Below, piece after piece: positions 8,311 to 17,087 of a stretch of DNA of 64,000 nucleotides. The stretch comes from JAJPXC01 sp964628905 (GTDB lineage Bacteria; Bacteroidota; Bacteroidia; Bacteroidales; Muribaculaceae), in NCBI GenBank assembly GCA_964628905.1, contig CAZVNS010000006.1:13612-77611 (forward strand). Reading direction: 5' to 3'. Each line of letters begins with the position of its first letter. The stretch's first letter is position 1. The notes beneath the pieces were generated by a model. It saw only the letters and a list, made by a program, of their open reading frames with translations, made no database searches and was not told the origin of the DNA. The position numbers and the translations under genes are program-made.

Positions 8311-8913
8311 ATGAAAATGAGAAAAATAATTTTTGCTTCAATGGCGTTGCTTGTGGCTCTGACGTTCAGCTCATGCAGCGACGACAAGGATGACGAGACA
8401 ATCGACAACCTGCCCGAGCTAATCCAAGGAGAGTGGCTTGACCTCCGGGGGCAGGGCAATTGGACTGAATATGATTTCCTCGCTGACGGCACACTCGAAG
8501 TGTCGCAATGGGGTGATACAGAGACCTATCGCGGAGTCTATGCTTGCGCTGCCAATCATATCAGCGGTGCTTACCATGGTTCGATGGGCTTCGACTGGGA
8601 CGTGACCGGCATATCAGCCTACTACGTCCGCTATATAGCGGCAAATGCTAATGCCGAAAACACCATCTATCGTATTTTAAATGAGATGGTTATGCATGTA
8701 GGAGAGTCAGCAGCTATCAATATATCGACCTTGGTACCCGGCACCAATGTGACACAATACTCCGTAGCCAACACCGATATAGCTGTCTACGATCAGGCAA
8801 ATAAGCAAATCAAAGCTTTAGCCCCGGGTGAGACCTTCGTTACAATGCTCACCGAAATGGGCACAGTAGCCGTACGCATCGTGGTGACTAACAATATAGT
8901 AGAACCTAACTAA
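8311..8913 (+). CDS. Lipoprotein with lipocalin-like N-terminal half and Big_2-like C-terminal half
   Basis: 200 residues. A lipobox ends at C22 (TFSSC), so the mature protein is lipid-anchored. The next section, LPELIQGEWLDLRGQGNWTEYDFLADGTLEVSQW, split here only for description, has the pattern of Bacteroidetes lipocalin-like lipoproteins. After residue about 130 the sequence GESAAINIS...IKALAPGETFVTM resembles a bacterial Ig-like (Big_2) repeat. It is the first gene of the 8.3-17.0 kb operon, 15 nt before the next gene. No enzymatic motif is visible; a surface or periplasmic binding role is inferred. The start could also be the second Met, two codons later. Confidence 0.7.
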   Translation: MKMRKIIFASMALLVALTFSSCSDDKDDETIDNLPELIQGEWLDLRGQGNWTEYDFLADGTLEVSQWGDTETYRGVYACAANHISGAYHGSMGFDWDVTGISAYYVRYIAANANAENTIYRILNEMVMHVGESAAINISTLVPGTNVTQYSVANTDIAVYDQANKQIKALAPGETFVTMLTEMGTVAVRIVVTNNIVEPN

Positions 8914-8928
8914 ACATTATAACAACAC

Positions 8929-11445
8929 ATGAAATTAACATGTTGCGTCAGTGCCACAGCCGCACTGGCGATGCTCGTAGGATGTAGTGCCGACAGCGAG
9001 CCGACGGTAGCAGGAGGTGGTAAAATCACCCCAACGATCAGCATCAACGCAGAGGTTGTGGAGGCGAGCAGCGCACGCTCAACCGATGGCATCTCGCTGA
9101 CTCCCGCCGATTTCTCCCTCACCCTCACCTCAGCCAACGGTGCAGTGAGCCGCACATGGGACCGTGCCACCGACTTCCCCACCGATGAGCTGTGGTCGCT
9201 CGGAGAGTACAATCTTACAGCCGTCTACGGTGATATTGATACCGAGGGATTTGACTCACCCTGCTATAAAGGTGAAACCCCGGTGACAGTGACTGAGGCC
9301 GTCGTCGCCACGCCCACCATCACTTGCAGTTTGGCCAATGCGATGATCTCTATTGACTGCACCGAGGCCTTCAAGGGATTTTTCACCTCCTACGCAGTTC
9401 AGGTAGTGACGCCATCAGCCCACACCATCGACTATCCCAACGACGAGACACGTCCGTTGTATGTGAAGCCCGGCAATGTGACGCTGATTATCGAGCTGAC
9501 CAAACCCAACGGACTGCATGCCACGTTTACTCCTACCGAACCCATCGAGGCTGAGGCGCGCCATCATTACCGCGTGACTCTCGACGTCAACTCAGGCCAG
9601 ATGGGCCAAGGAGTGCTTGTGGTCAACTTCGACAACACCGTCACCAACGAGGATATCGTGATCGACCTGAGCGACGAACTGATGAACAGTCCCGCACCCG
9701 AGATTTTTGCTAACGGATTTGATCCGGCCACGCCACTTGAGATGGTTGAGGGACAAGTGCTTGATAATGTGTCGATGACCGTGCAAGCCCGCGCCGGCCT
9801 AAGCGGCCTGCGACTGAGCGCCAACTCACCCTCACTCGCCGCCAAGGGATTTCCCACCGATTGCGACCTGATGCGTCTCACCCCTGAGCAGATGAGCCTG
9901 GTGCAGCAATTGGGATTGAACTGCTTAGGCGTTTGGAGCAACCCCGACCGCACTGCCGTGGTCGACTTCACCAAACTTCTTGGCAACGTCACCGACCCTC
10001 AGGCCACATTTGCCATCACAGCCATAGACAAATACTCAAAGGCATCCAACCCGATGATACTGAGCGTGATCACAAACGCCGTCACCGTGGCCGCTGCCGA
10101 CGCCCCCTCAGCGGCGGTTGGAGATAAGGAGTGCACACTCAGGCTCTCCGATGCCACCCCCAACGTCAACATTAACGCCTTCTCGCTACGGGCCGTGCTC
10201 GACAATGGCGATGTGGTAACCCCGTGCATCACCTCGCGTCACAACGACGGCAGGGTTGTGACCCTGACATTCGAGATGCCCGAGGGTCGCAAGGATATGC
10301 CACTGCAAGTGTATTATGCCGGTGAACTGAAAACCACAACTACCGTAACCCGCACTTGCGACGATTTCCGCATCGAGATAGACCCTTTTGCCACTAAGGC
10401 CACCATTACAGTGGTCCACCCCGACACTGAGCGTGCACAGGCAATTGCGCGCCAGCTTGACGTGGTGGGTAATGGTCGTCTTATGAATGTGATCAGCCGC
10501 GATGCATCGACTGCCACCGTCGTTGTCGCCGGACTATCCCCTAACACCTCCTATACCGTCAAGGGCACGGCTTTGTATGGCAATGCAAAAGCTGAATATA
10601 CCCCCGAAGTAAACTTTGAGACCGAAGGCACGGCTCAACTGCCTGACCCCGGATTTGAGAATGCCGAGCTGAAAAAGGAGATAGTCGATATGCCCCAGGG
10701 TGGACGCTATTCACGCACCCATCTTGCAGTATATAACCATCAGAACTCATGGTCGTACAACCTGTATCTCCCCAAGAAATATTGGGCCACCACCAATGCA
10801 AAGACCTTTGACAACAAGGCCACTAACTATAATACATGGTATGTGCAACCCTCAGCACAGATCGTAGGCGACTCTCACACGGGCACCAAGGCGATGAAGC
10901 TTACCAGCGTGGCATACGACCCTGCGGGTGAAGTAATCGCAGACTACGCCCAACGTCCTGGAGAGTTCCTCCCTTACAATGCTAATGTGCCTGAAATCCG
11001 CTACCGAGCCGCCGGTAGACTCTTCCTTGGTGAATACGTCTACGACCGTGCTACGATGAGCGAAGAGTATTCGCAAGGCTATGCGTTCACAAGCCGTCCG
11101 TCGACCCTCAACGGATACTATAAATATATACCCGGGCTGGAGACCCCCTCCGACCGCGGATATGTGAGCGTAGTATTGGTGGCGTCGGTCAACGGTGAGG
11201 AGCTTGAGATTGGTAGCGGCGACGCCGAGTTAGTTGTGGCGTCAGGCTACACATCATTCCAGGTGCCAATCCAATATAATGTGCGCGGCATCAAACCAGA
11301 GAAAATCCTCGTGATGTTTGCATCTACAACATCAATCGGTTCAATCGCACACGAAACTTCCACAATTATCACCACACCCAACCTTGCCAACAGCACCTCG
11401 ATAGGTAGCGCCTTATGGGTTGACGAACTAACATTAGGTTACTAA
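8929..11445 (+). CDS. Large surface lipoprotein: DUF4493 N-terminus, PCMD C-terminus
   Basis: 838 residues with lipobox cysteine in LVGCSAD (residue 19). Residues about 30-250 form a DUF4493-type module similar to those of the next two genes: an RS dipeptide shortly after the lipobox, a G-E-Y strand, the PCYKG motif and a CSLANAM segment. The middle part holds Ig/FnIII-like regions (about 270-560). From LPDPGFENAEL (about residue 565) onward the sequence fits the PCMD (putative carbohydrate metabolism domain) family, ending in ALWVDELTLGY. Likely exposed on the outer membrane. It has no nuclease, protease or known glycosidase motif. It is the largest member of the operon and the only one joining both module types. 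Confidence 0.75.
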   Translation: MKLTCCVSATAALAMLVGCSADSEPTVAGGGKITPTISINAEVVEASSARSTDGISLTPADFSLTLTSANGAVSRTWDRATDFPTDELWSLGEYNLTAVYGDIDTEGFDSPCYKGETPVTVTEAVVATPTITCSLANAMISIDCTEAFKGFFTSYAVQVVTPSAHTIDYPNDETRPLYVKPGNVTLIIELTKPNGLHATFTPTEPIEAEARHHYRVTLDVNSGQMGQGVLVVNFDNTVTNEDIVIDLSDELMNSPAPEIFANGFDPATPLEMVEGQVLDNVSMTVQARAGLSGLRLSANSPSLAAKGFPTDCDLMRLTPEQMSLVQQLGLNCLGVWSNPDRTAVVDFTKLLGNVTDPQATFAITAIDKYSKASNPMILSVITNAVTVAAADAPSAAVGDKECTLRLSDATPNVNINAFSLRAVLDNGDVVTPCITSRHNDGRVVTLTFEMPEGRKDMPLQVYYAGELKTTTTVTRTCDDFRIEIDPFATKATITVVHPDTERAQAIARQLDVVGNGRLMNVISRDASTATVVVAGLSPNTSYTVKGTALYGNAKAEYTPEVNFETEGTAQLPDPGFENAELKKEIVDMPQGGRYSRTHLAVYNHQNSWSYNLYLPKKYWATTNAKTFDNKATNYNTWYVQPSAQIVGDSHTGTKAMKLTSVAYDPAGEVIADYAQRPGEFLPYNANVPEIRYRAAGRLFLGEYVYDRATMSEEYSQGYAFTSRPSTLNGYYKYIPGLETPSDRGYVSVVLVASVNGEELEIGSGDAELVVASGYTSFQVPIQYNVRGIKPEKILVMFASTTSIGSIAHETSTIITTPNLANSTSIGSALWVDELTLGY

Positions 11446-11470
11446 CACAATTGAATAACAATCATTATCA

Positions 11471-12664
11471 ATGAAAAATATTGCAAAACTGGTGGCACTG
11501 GCTGCATTAACCACCGCAATCACAGCTTGTGAAGAACATTGGGATCCCAATGAACTGCTTCAGGAGAACGGTTCGCTCAACCTGGCATCGCTCACCATCG
11601 ATGTCGACGCTGACGTCAAAGAGATATCGCGCTCCGATGAGGGCGTCGATGTGAGCACGTTCACTGTGACAATCAGCGAAGTCGCATCCGGCACTAAGAC
11701 CAACCAATGGACCGTGGCCTCGATGCCCGAAGTCGTGACCCTTCCCGTGGGAGATTACGTGATCGACGTTGAGAACGCGCCCCTGCAACCAGCGGCGTGG
11801 GACGCACCCTGGTATCACCAGACCTCGAAGGTGACGATTGAAAAAGATGAAGTGACCTATCCCGAGCCAATCACCTGCACAATGGGCAACGTGATGGTGT
11901 CTGTAGCCTACTCCGATGCCCTGCGTCAGGCGCTTAGCAGCGATACGAAGGTGAAGATAGCCGTCAGCGACGACTACCCCCTCACTTATGAGCTTGGCGA
12001 GACACGCGTTGGCTACTTCGCTTTGCCAGATGGTGCCTCGACACTCGTAGCCGAATTCACCGGCAAGGTCAACGGTCGCGAGGTGACGATGCGCAAATCG
12101 TTCGACGGCATCGCCGTGGCCCAACATCACACCATCACCTTCTCACTCAAGTCGGGACAGCTTGACCCATCAATTATTGTGGATGCCGACATCACATACG
12201 ACGATGTAGATATCGATATCCCCGGCAACGAGGACCCCATTACTCCTCCTACACCTCCGGCCGAGGATCTCCCTGAAATCACCAGCCAAACACTCGACCT
12301 TGATGGTGTCAATCAGGTGGTAGACGGCCTTGAAGCAGTGGTAAACATCAAAGCTCCCAACGGTATCGCCCACCTTTGGGTGACAATCGTATCTGACGGA
12401 CTGACCCCCGAGGTGCTCGCCGAGGTTGGCCTGACCGACAAGTTTGACCTCGCATATCCCGGAGAATACGAGGAGCCACTGCAAGGCCTCGGCTTCCCCA
12501 CCGGCGACAATGTAATCGGCCAAACCTACCTGGTATTCGATATTAGCGAGTTCGTGCCCCTGTTGCCCCTCTTCCCCGGAGCACATAATTTCGTGCTCGA
12601 TGTTGAGGATACCAAAGGCAATAAGGTTTCAGTCACCCTCAAATTCTACGCCGATCCGTTATGA
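11471..12664 (+). CDS. DUF4493-family lipoprotein
   Basis: 397 residues with a lipobox cysteine in AITACEE (residue 20). The DUF4493-like module covers about residues 35-255, with an RSDEG motif about 35 residues after the acylated cysteine, then LPVGDYVIDV, DAPWYHQ and CTMGNVMVSV, each matching positions in the flanking paralogues. A Pro-rich linker (ITPPTPPAE, about 258-266) leads to a C-terminal beta domain with a DFDLAYPGE-like segment. It ends in a 4-nt ATGA overlap with the next gene, so the two are translationally coupled. Function unknown; a structural surface role is inferred from architecture. Confidence 0.75.
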   Translation: MKNIAKLVALAALTTAITACEEHWDPNELLQENGSLNLASLTIDVDADVKEISRSDEGVDVSTFTVTISEVASGTKTNQWTVASMPEVVTLPVGDYVIDVENAPLQPAAWDAPWYHQTSKVTIEKDEVTYPEPITCTMGNVMVSVAYSDALRQALSSDTKVKIAVSDDYPLTYELGETRVGYFALPDGASTLVAEFTGKVNGREVTMRKSFDGIAVAQHHTITFSLKSGQLDPSIIVDADITYDDVDIDIPGNEDPITPPTPPAEDLPEITSQTLDLDGVNQVVDGLEAVVNIKAPNGIAHLWVTIVSDGLTPEVLAEVGLTDKFDLAYPGEYEEPLQGLGFPTGDNVIGQTYLVFDISEFVPLLPLFPGAHNFVLDVEDTKGNKVSVTLKFYADPL

Positions 12665-13788
12665 AAAAGTTACAACTGCTGACCCCGGTAGCTGCTGCTT
12701 GCTTGCTATGGGGTTGTGCGTCAGATGAGCCTGTGTCCACCGACAATGGTCAGGGACTGGTGCAGCTCGCGGCCACGTTCGACAGTCGCTCCACTGCCGA
12801 TGATGACCTTGCCGCCACCTGTGACATTTCGATAATAAGTGACGAAGGTATCATACGCCAGTATCATGGCGTGGATGAGCTGACTGAGCCGTTGTGGCTC
12901 GCCACAGGCGACTATCAAGCAATGGCCACAGCAGGCGATAGCGTATCAGCCTCATGGGACAAGCGCTACTACAAGGGTCTCACGCCATTCAAAGTCACCA
13001 CCGGAGGAGTTACCAATGTCAATGTCAACTGCACGCTGGCCAATGTCATAGCTTCAGTGAGCTACGATGCTCAGGTGAAGGATGCGCTCAACAGCTACAC
13101 AATGCGCATCGGCCACTATCGCGGTTGGCTTGAATACGAGGGTGTCGACGCTCGCCAAGGCTACTTCATGATGCCCGGCGGCGTCACCGACCTGCAATGG
13201 ACGCTGACGGCTACCACTTTCGATGGTAGGCCATTTACCAAGAGCGGAGTGATCAAAGGTGTGAAACCCGCCACCGAATATCGTGTAAATATCAAGTACA
13301 CCGGCACCGTGTCACCCATCGGTGGCACATACCTCGACATCAACGTTGACGCTGATGTTGAGGTGATAAATCATGATGAGAGCATCGAAGATATCCCCAC
13401 GGTAGGTTTAGTTGACGGAGACATTAATCAGCCGGTGCAAATCACCCGCGGCGAAGGTAAGCGATTGGTGCTGACAGCATTTGCCCCTGCAGGGATGAAG
13501 GAGGCTAAGCTGTCGGGCGACTTCGACCTGCTCGGCTTGGATGAGGGCTTGACATTCGATGCACTCGCACCCGATGCTGATGCCGTGGCAGCCCTTCGAT
13601 CAAAGGGTATCAATATCGCTGTTGCTACAGCCGATGATGGAGCGGCATCGCTTGCCGTGAACTTCAGCGAAAAGCTCGTCGGTCTGCTTCCGGTCAACAC
13701 CTATCACTTTACACTTGAGGTGGTTGACCAAAACGGTTTCCCGGCTCAAGGCACTCTCACAATCACAGTTATTGACCCAGAGGAATAA
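12661..13788 (+). CDS. DUF4493-family lipoprotein
   Basis: 375 residues, lipobox cysteine in LLWGCAS (residue 19). It is the third tandem DUF4493-type protein: DSRSTADDD after the lipobox, LATGDYQAMA, DKRYYKGLTP and NCTLANVIASV align with the two preceding proteins. A C-terminal beta domain (about 260-375) resembles that of the preceding gene, including GLDEGLTFDALAPDADAV and a YHFTLEVVDQNG strand. It starts inside the stop codon of the preceding gene and ends 6 nt before the first barrel gene. No catalytic motif is seen. Confidence 0.75.
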   Translation: MKKLQLLTPVAAACLLWGCASDEPVSTDNGQGLVQLAATFDSRSTADDDLAATCDISIISDEGIIRQYHGVDELTEPLWLATGDYQAMATAGDSVSASWDKRYYKGLTPFKVTTGGVTNVNVNCTLANVIASVSYDAQVKDALNSYTMRIGHYRGWLEYEGVDARQGYFMMPGGVTDLQWTLTATTFDGRPFTKSGVIKGVKPATEYRVNIKYTGTVSPIGGTYLDINVDADVEVINHDESIEDIPTVGLVDGDINQPVQITRGEGKRLVLTAFAPAGMKEAKLSGDFDLLGLDEGLTFDALAPDADAVAALRSKGINIAVATADDGAASLAVNFSEKLVGLLPVNTYHFTLEVVDQNGFPAQGTLTITVIDPEE

Positions 13789-13794
13789 AACACA

Positions 13795-14565
13795 ATGAAA
13801 AAGTTTCAACTATTTATAATCCTGATGACGCTCCTGAAGGTGCCTGTGGCCAAAGCCCAGGAGACATTCACCGTCGACTCGGGGCGCATCGAGATCAAGG
13901 AATTCAAGCGCAACCTCGAATCGATTCCATTCGTCCCCAAAGGGCAGTGGATCACCGGTATCAACGTCAACTATGCTGCTTCGACGCAGGACAACTATCA
14001 GTTTCTGGTAATCGAAAATCTGAACGGCGATACATATTCGTTCAAAATCTCGCCCCAGCTGATGTATGCCTTCGCCGACAATAAGGCGGCGGGTGGTCGT
14101 TTCAGCTTCGCGCGCACCAAGACCAAACTAAATAGCGCTGACGTGATAGTCGACTCAGAGACGGAGTACAACACCGACAACCTCTACAGCGTGGCCAACA
14201 ACTACTATGCAGCCGCTTTGTTCCGCTACTACCTGAGTATGGGTCGTTCAAAACGATTTGGCTTCTTAATCGAGGGACAGTTACAGATGGGAGGTGGCCA
14301 GTCAAAGCTTTGCAGCGGCAGTGGCGAAGACTTAACCGGTACATTTGAGCGCAACTATAAGCTCAACGTCGGTTTGGCTCCTGGACTGATCATGTTCCTC
14401 AACAACTATTCGGCAATCGAGGTCAACGTCGGTCTGCTCGGATTTAACTACAACCATACCAAGTCGACCACCGACCAGGTGTATGTGGCGCATCGCAACA
14501 CCCAAAGTGCGATATTTAATATCAACTTGTTTTCAATCACCTTTGGCGTAGCCTTTTATCTCTGA
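13795..14565 (+). CDS. Outer-membrane beta-barrel protein (first of a tandem pair)
   Basis: 256 residues with a cleavable signal peptide ending near AKAQ (residue 21). The rest alternates amphipathic strands with turns. It shares FVPKGQW, YYLSMGRSKRFGF, QMGGGQSK and LAPGLIMFLNNY with the next gene and ends in FSITFGVAFYL, a C-terminal strand suited to BAM recognition. Likely a small outer-membrane barrel of the OmpA/porin fold without a periplasmic domain. Position directly after three lipoproteins suggests it may anchor or export them, which is inference. Confidence 0.7.
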   Translation: MKKFQLFIILMTLLKVPVAKAQETFTVDSGRIEIKEFKRNLESIPFVPKGQWITGINVNYAASTQDNYQFLVIENLNGDTYSFKISPQLMYAFADNKAAGGRFSFARTKTKLNSADVIVDSETEYNTDNLYSVANNYYAAALFRYYLSMGRSKRFGFLIEGQLQMGGGQSKLCSGSGEDLTGTFERNYKLNVGLAPGLIMFLNNYSAIEVNVGLLGFNYNHTKSTTDQVYVAHRNTQSAIFNINLFSITFGVAFYL

Positions 14566-14570
14566 TCAAT

Positions 14571-15440
14571 ATGAAGAAGATTATATTTATATTAGCAGCA
14601 TTGATATTGGGTACCGGCCTTCAGGTGGCCGCCAAATCCGACACCATCACGGTGATTAATCCCAACAAACGACAGTTTTACGACTTGGAGGAGGACCGTA
14701 CATTCCTCAACGAAAAGGTGATAGTGCGCGGCGACACAGTGTCGATAATCCTTCCCGAGAAGAACTATGGCCGCTACGATCGTGGTCTTTATAACTTCCT
14801 TTTCATCCCCAAGGGGCAGATAGCCTTGGGCTTGACAGCCAACTATGGCTCGTTTGACAGCCAGGATATGCAGCTGTTGGGAGTGGTGGAGGACTTCGAC
14901 TTCAAAGGCACAATATACTCGGTAAAGCCAACTTTCTCCTACTTTTTCCGCAACAACGAGTCTATCGGTCTGAAATTCACCTATACCAAGGGTGATGCCA
15001 ACTTAGGACACATGGCGGTTGACTTCGACGACGATATCAACTTCGACATTCACAATGTGCGCTACAACACACATTCAGTTTCGGGAGCCGTCTTCTACCG
15101 CAAATATGTAGGCTTGGGACGTTCGAAGCGATTTGCTGTGTTCAACGATGTCGACCTTTCGTTTGGTGGTGGACGCACCCGCTTCGTGCGCTACTACAAC
15201 GACGAGCCTCGCGATACCCGCACACGCACCTTCGAGGCAGCGTTCAACTTCTCTCCCGGTTTGTGCGCCTTCATCCAAGACTATGTATCGTTCAACGTTT
15301 CGTTTGGAGTGTTCGGCGTATATTTACGCAATGCGCACCAGACTACCAACAACATCGAGGATGGCAAGCGATTTACTTCAGGAGCCAACTTCCGTTTCAA
15401 TATTTTCAACATCAACTTCGGCCTCGGCATACATATATAA
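14571..15440 (+). CDS. Outer-membrane beta-barrel protein (second of a tandem pair)
   Basis: 289 residues with signal peptide (cleavage near VAAKS). It is paralogous to the preceding gene: FIPKGQIALGL, KYVGLGRSKRFAV, DLSFGGGRTRF and FSPGLCAFIQDY correspond one to one, and it ends in FNINFGLGIHI. The main difference is a longer N-terminal section before the first strand. It is separated by 5 nt from the first barrel and 3 nt from the following lipoprotein gene. Two barrels of this kind in a row suggest either a heteromeric assembly or separate clients. Confidence 0.7.
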   Translation: MKKIIFILAALILGTGLQVAAKSDTITVINPNKRQFYDLEEDRTFLNEKVIVRGDTVSIILPEKNYGRYDRGLYNFLFIPKGQIALGLTANYGSFDSQDMQLLGVVEDFDFKGTIYSVKPTFSYFFRNNESIGLKFTYTKGDANLGHMAVDFDDDINFDIHNVRYNTHSVSGAVFYRKYVGLGRSKRFAVFNDVDLSFGGGRTRFVRYYNDEPRDTRTRTFEAAFNFSPGLCAFIQDYVSFNVSFGVFGVYLRNAHQTTNNIEDGKRFTSGANFRFNIFNINFGLGIHI

Positions 15441-15443
15441 TAT

Positions 15444-17012
15444 ATGAAAAAGAGCATCAACGCCGCTATAGTTGCGGCCACAGCATTTGCGCTCACTGCT
15501 TGTATCAAGAACGACATACCCTATCCGCGCATACAGCCCGATTTCACCACATTTGCCGTGGCCGGCCAGACCCAGACACCGCAGATCGACACTCAGTCGC
15601 GCACCGTCACCGTGTATCTGTCGGAGAGCGTCGACCCTTATGCGGTCACCGTTACCGATTATGCTATCGATCCTGAGGATGCTTCCGTGGTCAATGATGC
15701 GCTAAACGGCACAGTCGACCTGTCAACTCCGGCCACTGTCACCCTACGACTCTACCAGGACTACGATTGGACAATCAAGGCAGTGCAGGATATCGACCGC
15801 TATTTCACTGTCGACGGCCAGATTGGTACGTCAACAATCGATGTGACTAATCATCGTGTAATCGCATATATCCCTGACACCCAGCCCATCGACATGGTGA
15901 AGGTGACATCCCTCAAACTCGAAGCTGAGGGTGCTACAATGGATCAAGACCTTGCAGGCACCACAGTCGACTTCTCCAATCCGGTGGAAGTCAACGTAAA
16001 CAAGTGGGGCCGCACCACCCGGTGGACTCTGATTGTCGAGCCTACACAGGCATCAGTAACTACCGTGAGCGCTGACGCTTGGAGCCGAGTGGTTTGGGTA
16101 TATGGAGCCGCCCAGGAGGGAAAGGACAACGGTGCCGAGTTCCGCCAGCAGGGTGCAACCTCATGGATGAAGGTGCCCACCGACTGGATTGAATTCAATG
16201 GTGGCGATTTCCGTGCTTGCATCTCGCATCTTGAGCCTGCCACCACCTACGAGGTGCGCACGTACTCAGATGAGGAATATGGAACCACGCTTACCGTGAC
16301 CACCGGAACCGAACCTCAGTTGCCCAACTCGTCGTTCGACGACTGGTGGCTCGATGGCAAGGTATGGTGCCCGTGGGCTCAGAACGCCGAACCATTCTGG
16401 GGAACGGGCAACAAGGGCGCCACTACCCTTGGCAACTCCAATACTGTGCCCACCACCGACACGTCGACCGGTACCGGACAGGCTGCGATGCTCCAAACCA
16501 AATTTGTGGGCATAGGTACGCTTGGCAAACTTGCAGCGGGTAATATCTTCGCAGGTGTGTATGTGCGCACTGATGGTACGAACGGAGTGCTCGACTTTGG
16601 TCGTCCATTCACCCAGCGGCCAACTCGCCTGCGCGCTCACATCAAGTATCAGACAGCTCCTATCTCATCGGCCTCCGGACAATTTGCCCCGCTTAAGGGA
16701 GAGCCTGACACTTGTATCGTTTGGGTGGCATTGACCGACGGTCAGAAGCCGTTTGAGATACGTACCAACCCCAGCAACCGTCAGCTCTTCGACCGCAATG
16801 CTTCCGACGTGATAGCCTACGGCGAGTACACATCAGGAGCTTCGATACCCGACTATATCCAGATTGATATTCCCCTGGAATACAAGGCTACCGACCGCAT
16901 TCCCACATATATTCTCGTCACAGCCTCGGCTTCGAAATATGGCGACTACTTTGTGGGAGGCAACGGCGCCATCCTCTATGTCGATGACTTAGAGCTGCTA
17001 TACGACTATTAG
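15444..17012 (+). CDS. PCMD-domain surface lipoprotein
   Basis: 522 residues with lipobox cysteine in ALTACIK (residue 20). Two related N-terminal beta repeats (about 30-115 and 118-200) share the pattern of a strand ending in WTIKA or WTLIV, followed by an FnIII-like domain (about 203-292). From LPNSSFDDWW (about 295) to the C-terminus VDDLELLYDY it fits the PCMD family. The final strand and the W-rich start match the C-terminal part of the 838-residue protein in this operon. It is the last gene before the strong terminator at 17024. Confidence 0.75.
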   Translation: MKKSINAAIVAATAFALTACIKNDIPYPRIQPDFTTFAVAGQTQTPQIDTQSRTVTVYLSESVDPYAVTVTDYAIDPEDASVVNDALNGTVDLSTPATVTLRLYQDYDWTIKAVQDIDRYFTVDGQIGTSTIDVTNHRVIAYIPDTQPIDMVKVTSLKLEAEGATMDQDLAGTTVDFSNPVEVNVNKWGRTTRWTLIVEPTQASVTTVSADAWSRVVWVYGAAQEGKDNGAEFRQQGATSWMKVPTDWIEFNGGDFRACISHLEPATTYEVRTYSDEEYGTTLTVTTGTEPQLPNSSFDDWWLDGKVWCPWAQNAEPFWGTGNKGATTLGNSNTVPTTDTSTGTGQAAMLQTKFVGIGTLGKLAAGNIFAGVYVRTDGTNGVLDFGRPFTQRPTRLRAHIKYQTAPISSASGQFAPLKGEPDTCIVWVALTDGQKPFEIRTNPSNRQLFDRNASDVIAYGEYTSGASIPDYIQIDIPLEYKATDRIPTYILVTASASKYGDYFVGGNGAILYVDDLELLYDY

Positions 17013-17023
17013 TGAAACCCATA

Positions 17024-17073
17024 ACACACGACGAGGGGCCGCATCAGATGCTATGCGGCCCCTCGTCGTGTGT
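17024..17073. terminator. Bidirectional terminator between the surface operon and rlmB
   Basis: A perfect 21-bp inverted repeat (arms 17024-17044 and 17053-17073, each containing ACGAGGGGCCGCAT or its complement) surrounds an 8-nt loop. It lies 11 nt after the operon's last stop and 15 nt from the rlmB stop on the opposite strand, so it can end both convergent transcripts. Confidence 0.85.
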
Positions 17074-17087
17074 AGTGCTCCGGGTTT

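Noticed and set aside
11507..12130. A 207-residue minus-strand frame opposite a DUF4493 gene
   Set aside because: Antisense shadow; the plus-strand protein has a signal peptide, a lipobox and paralogues on both sides.
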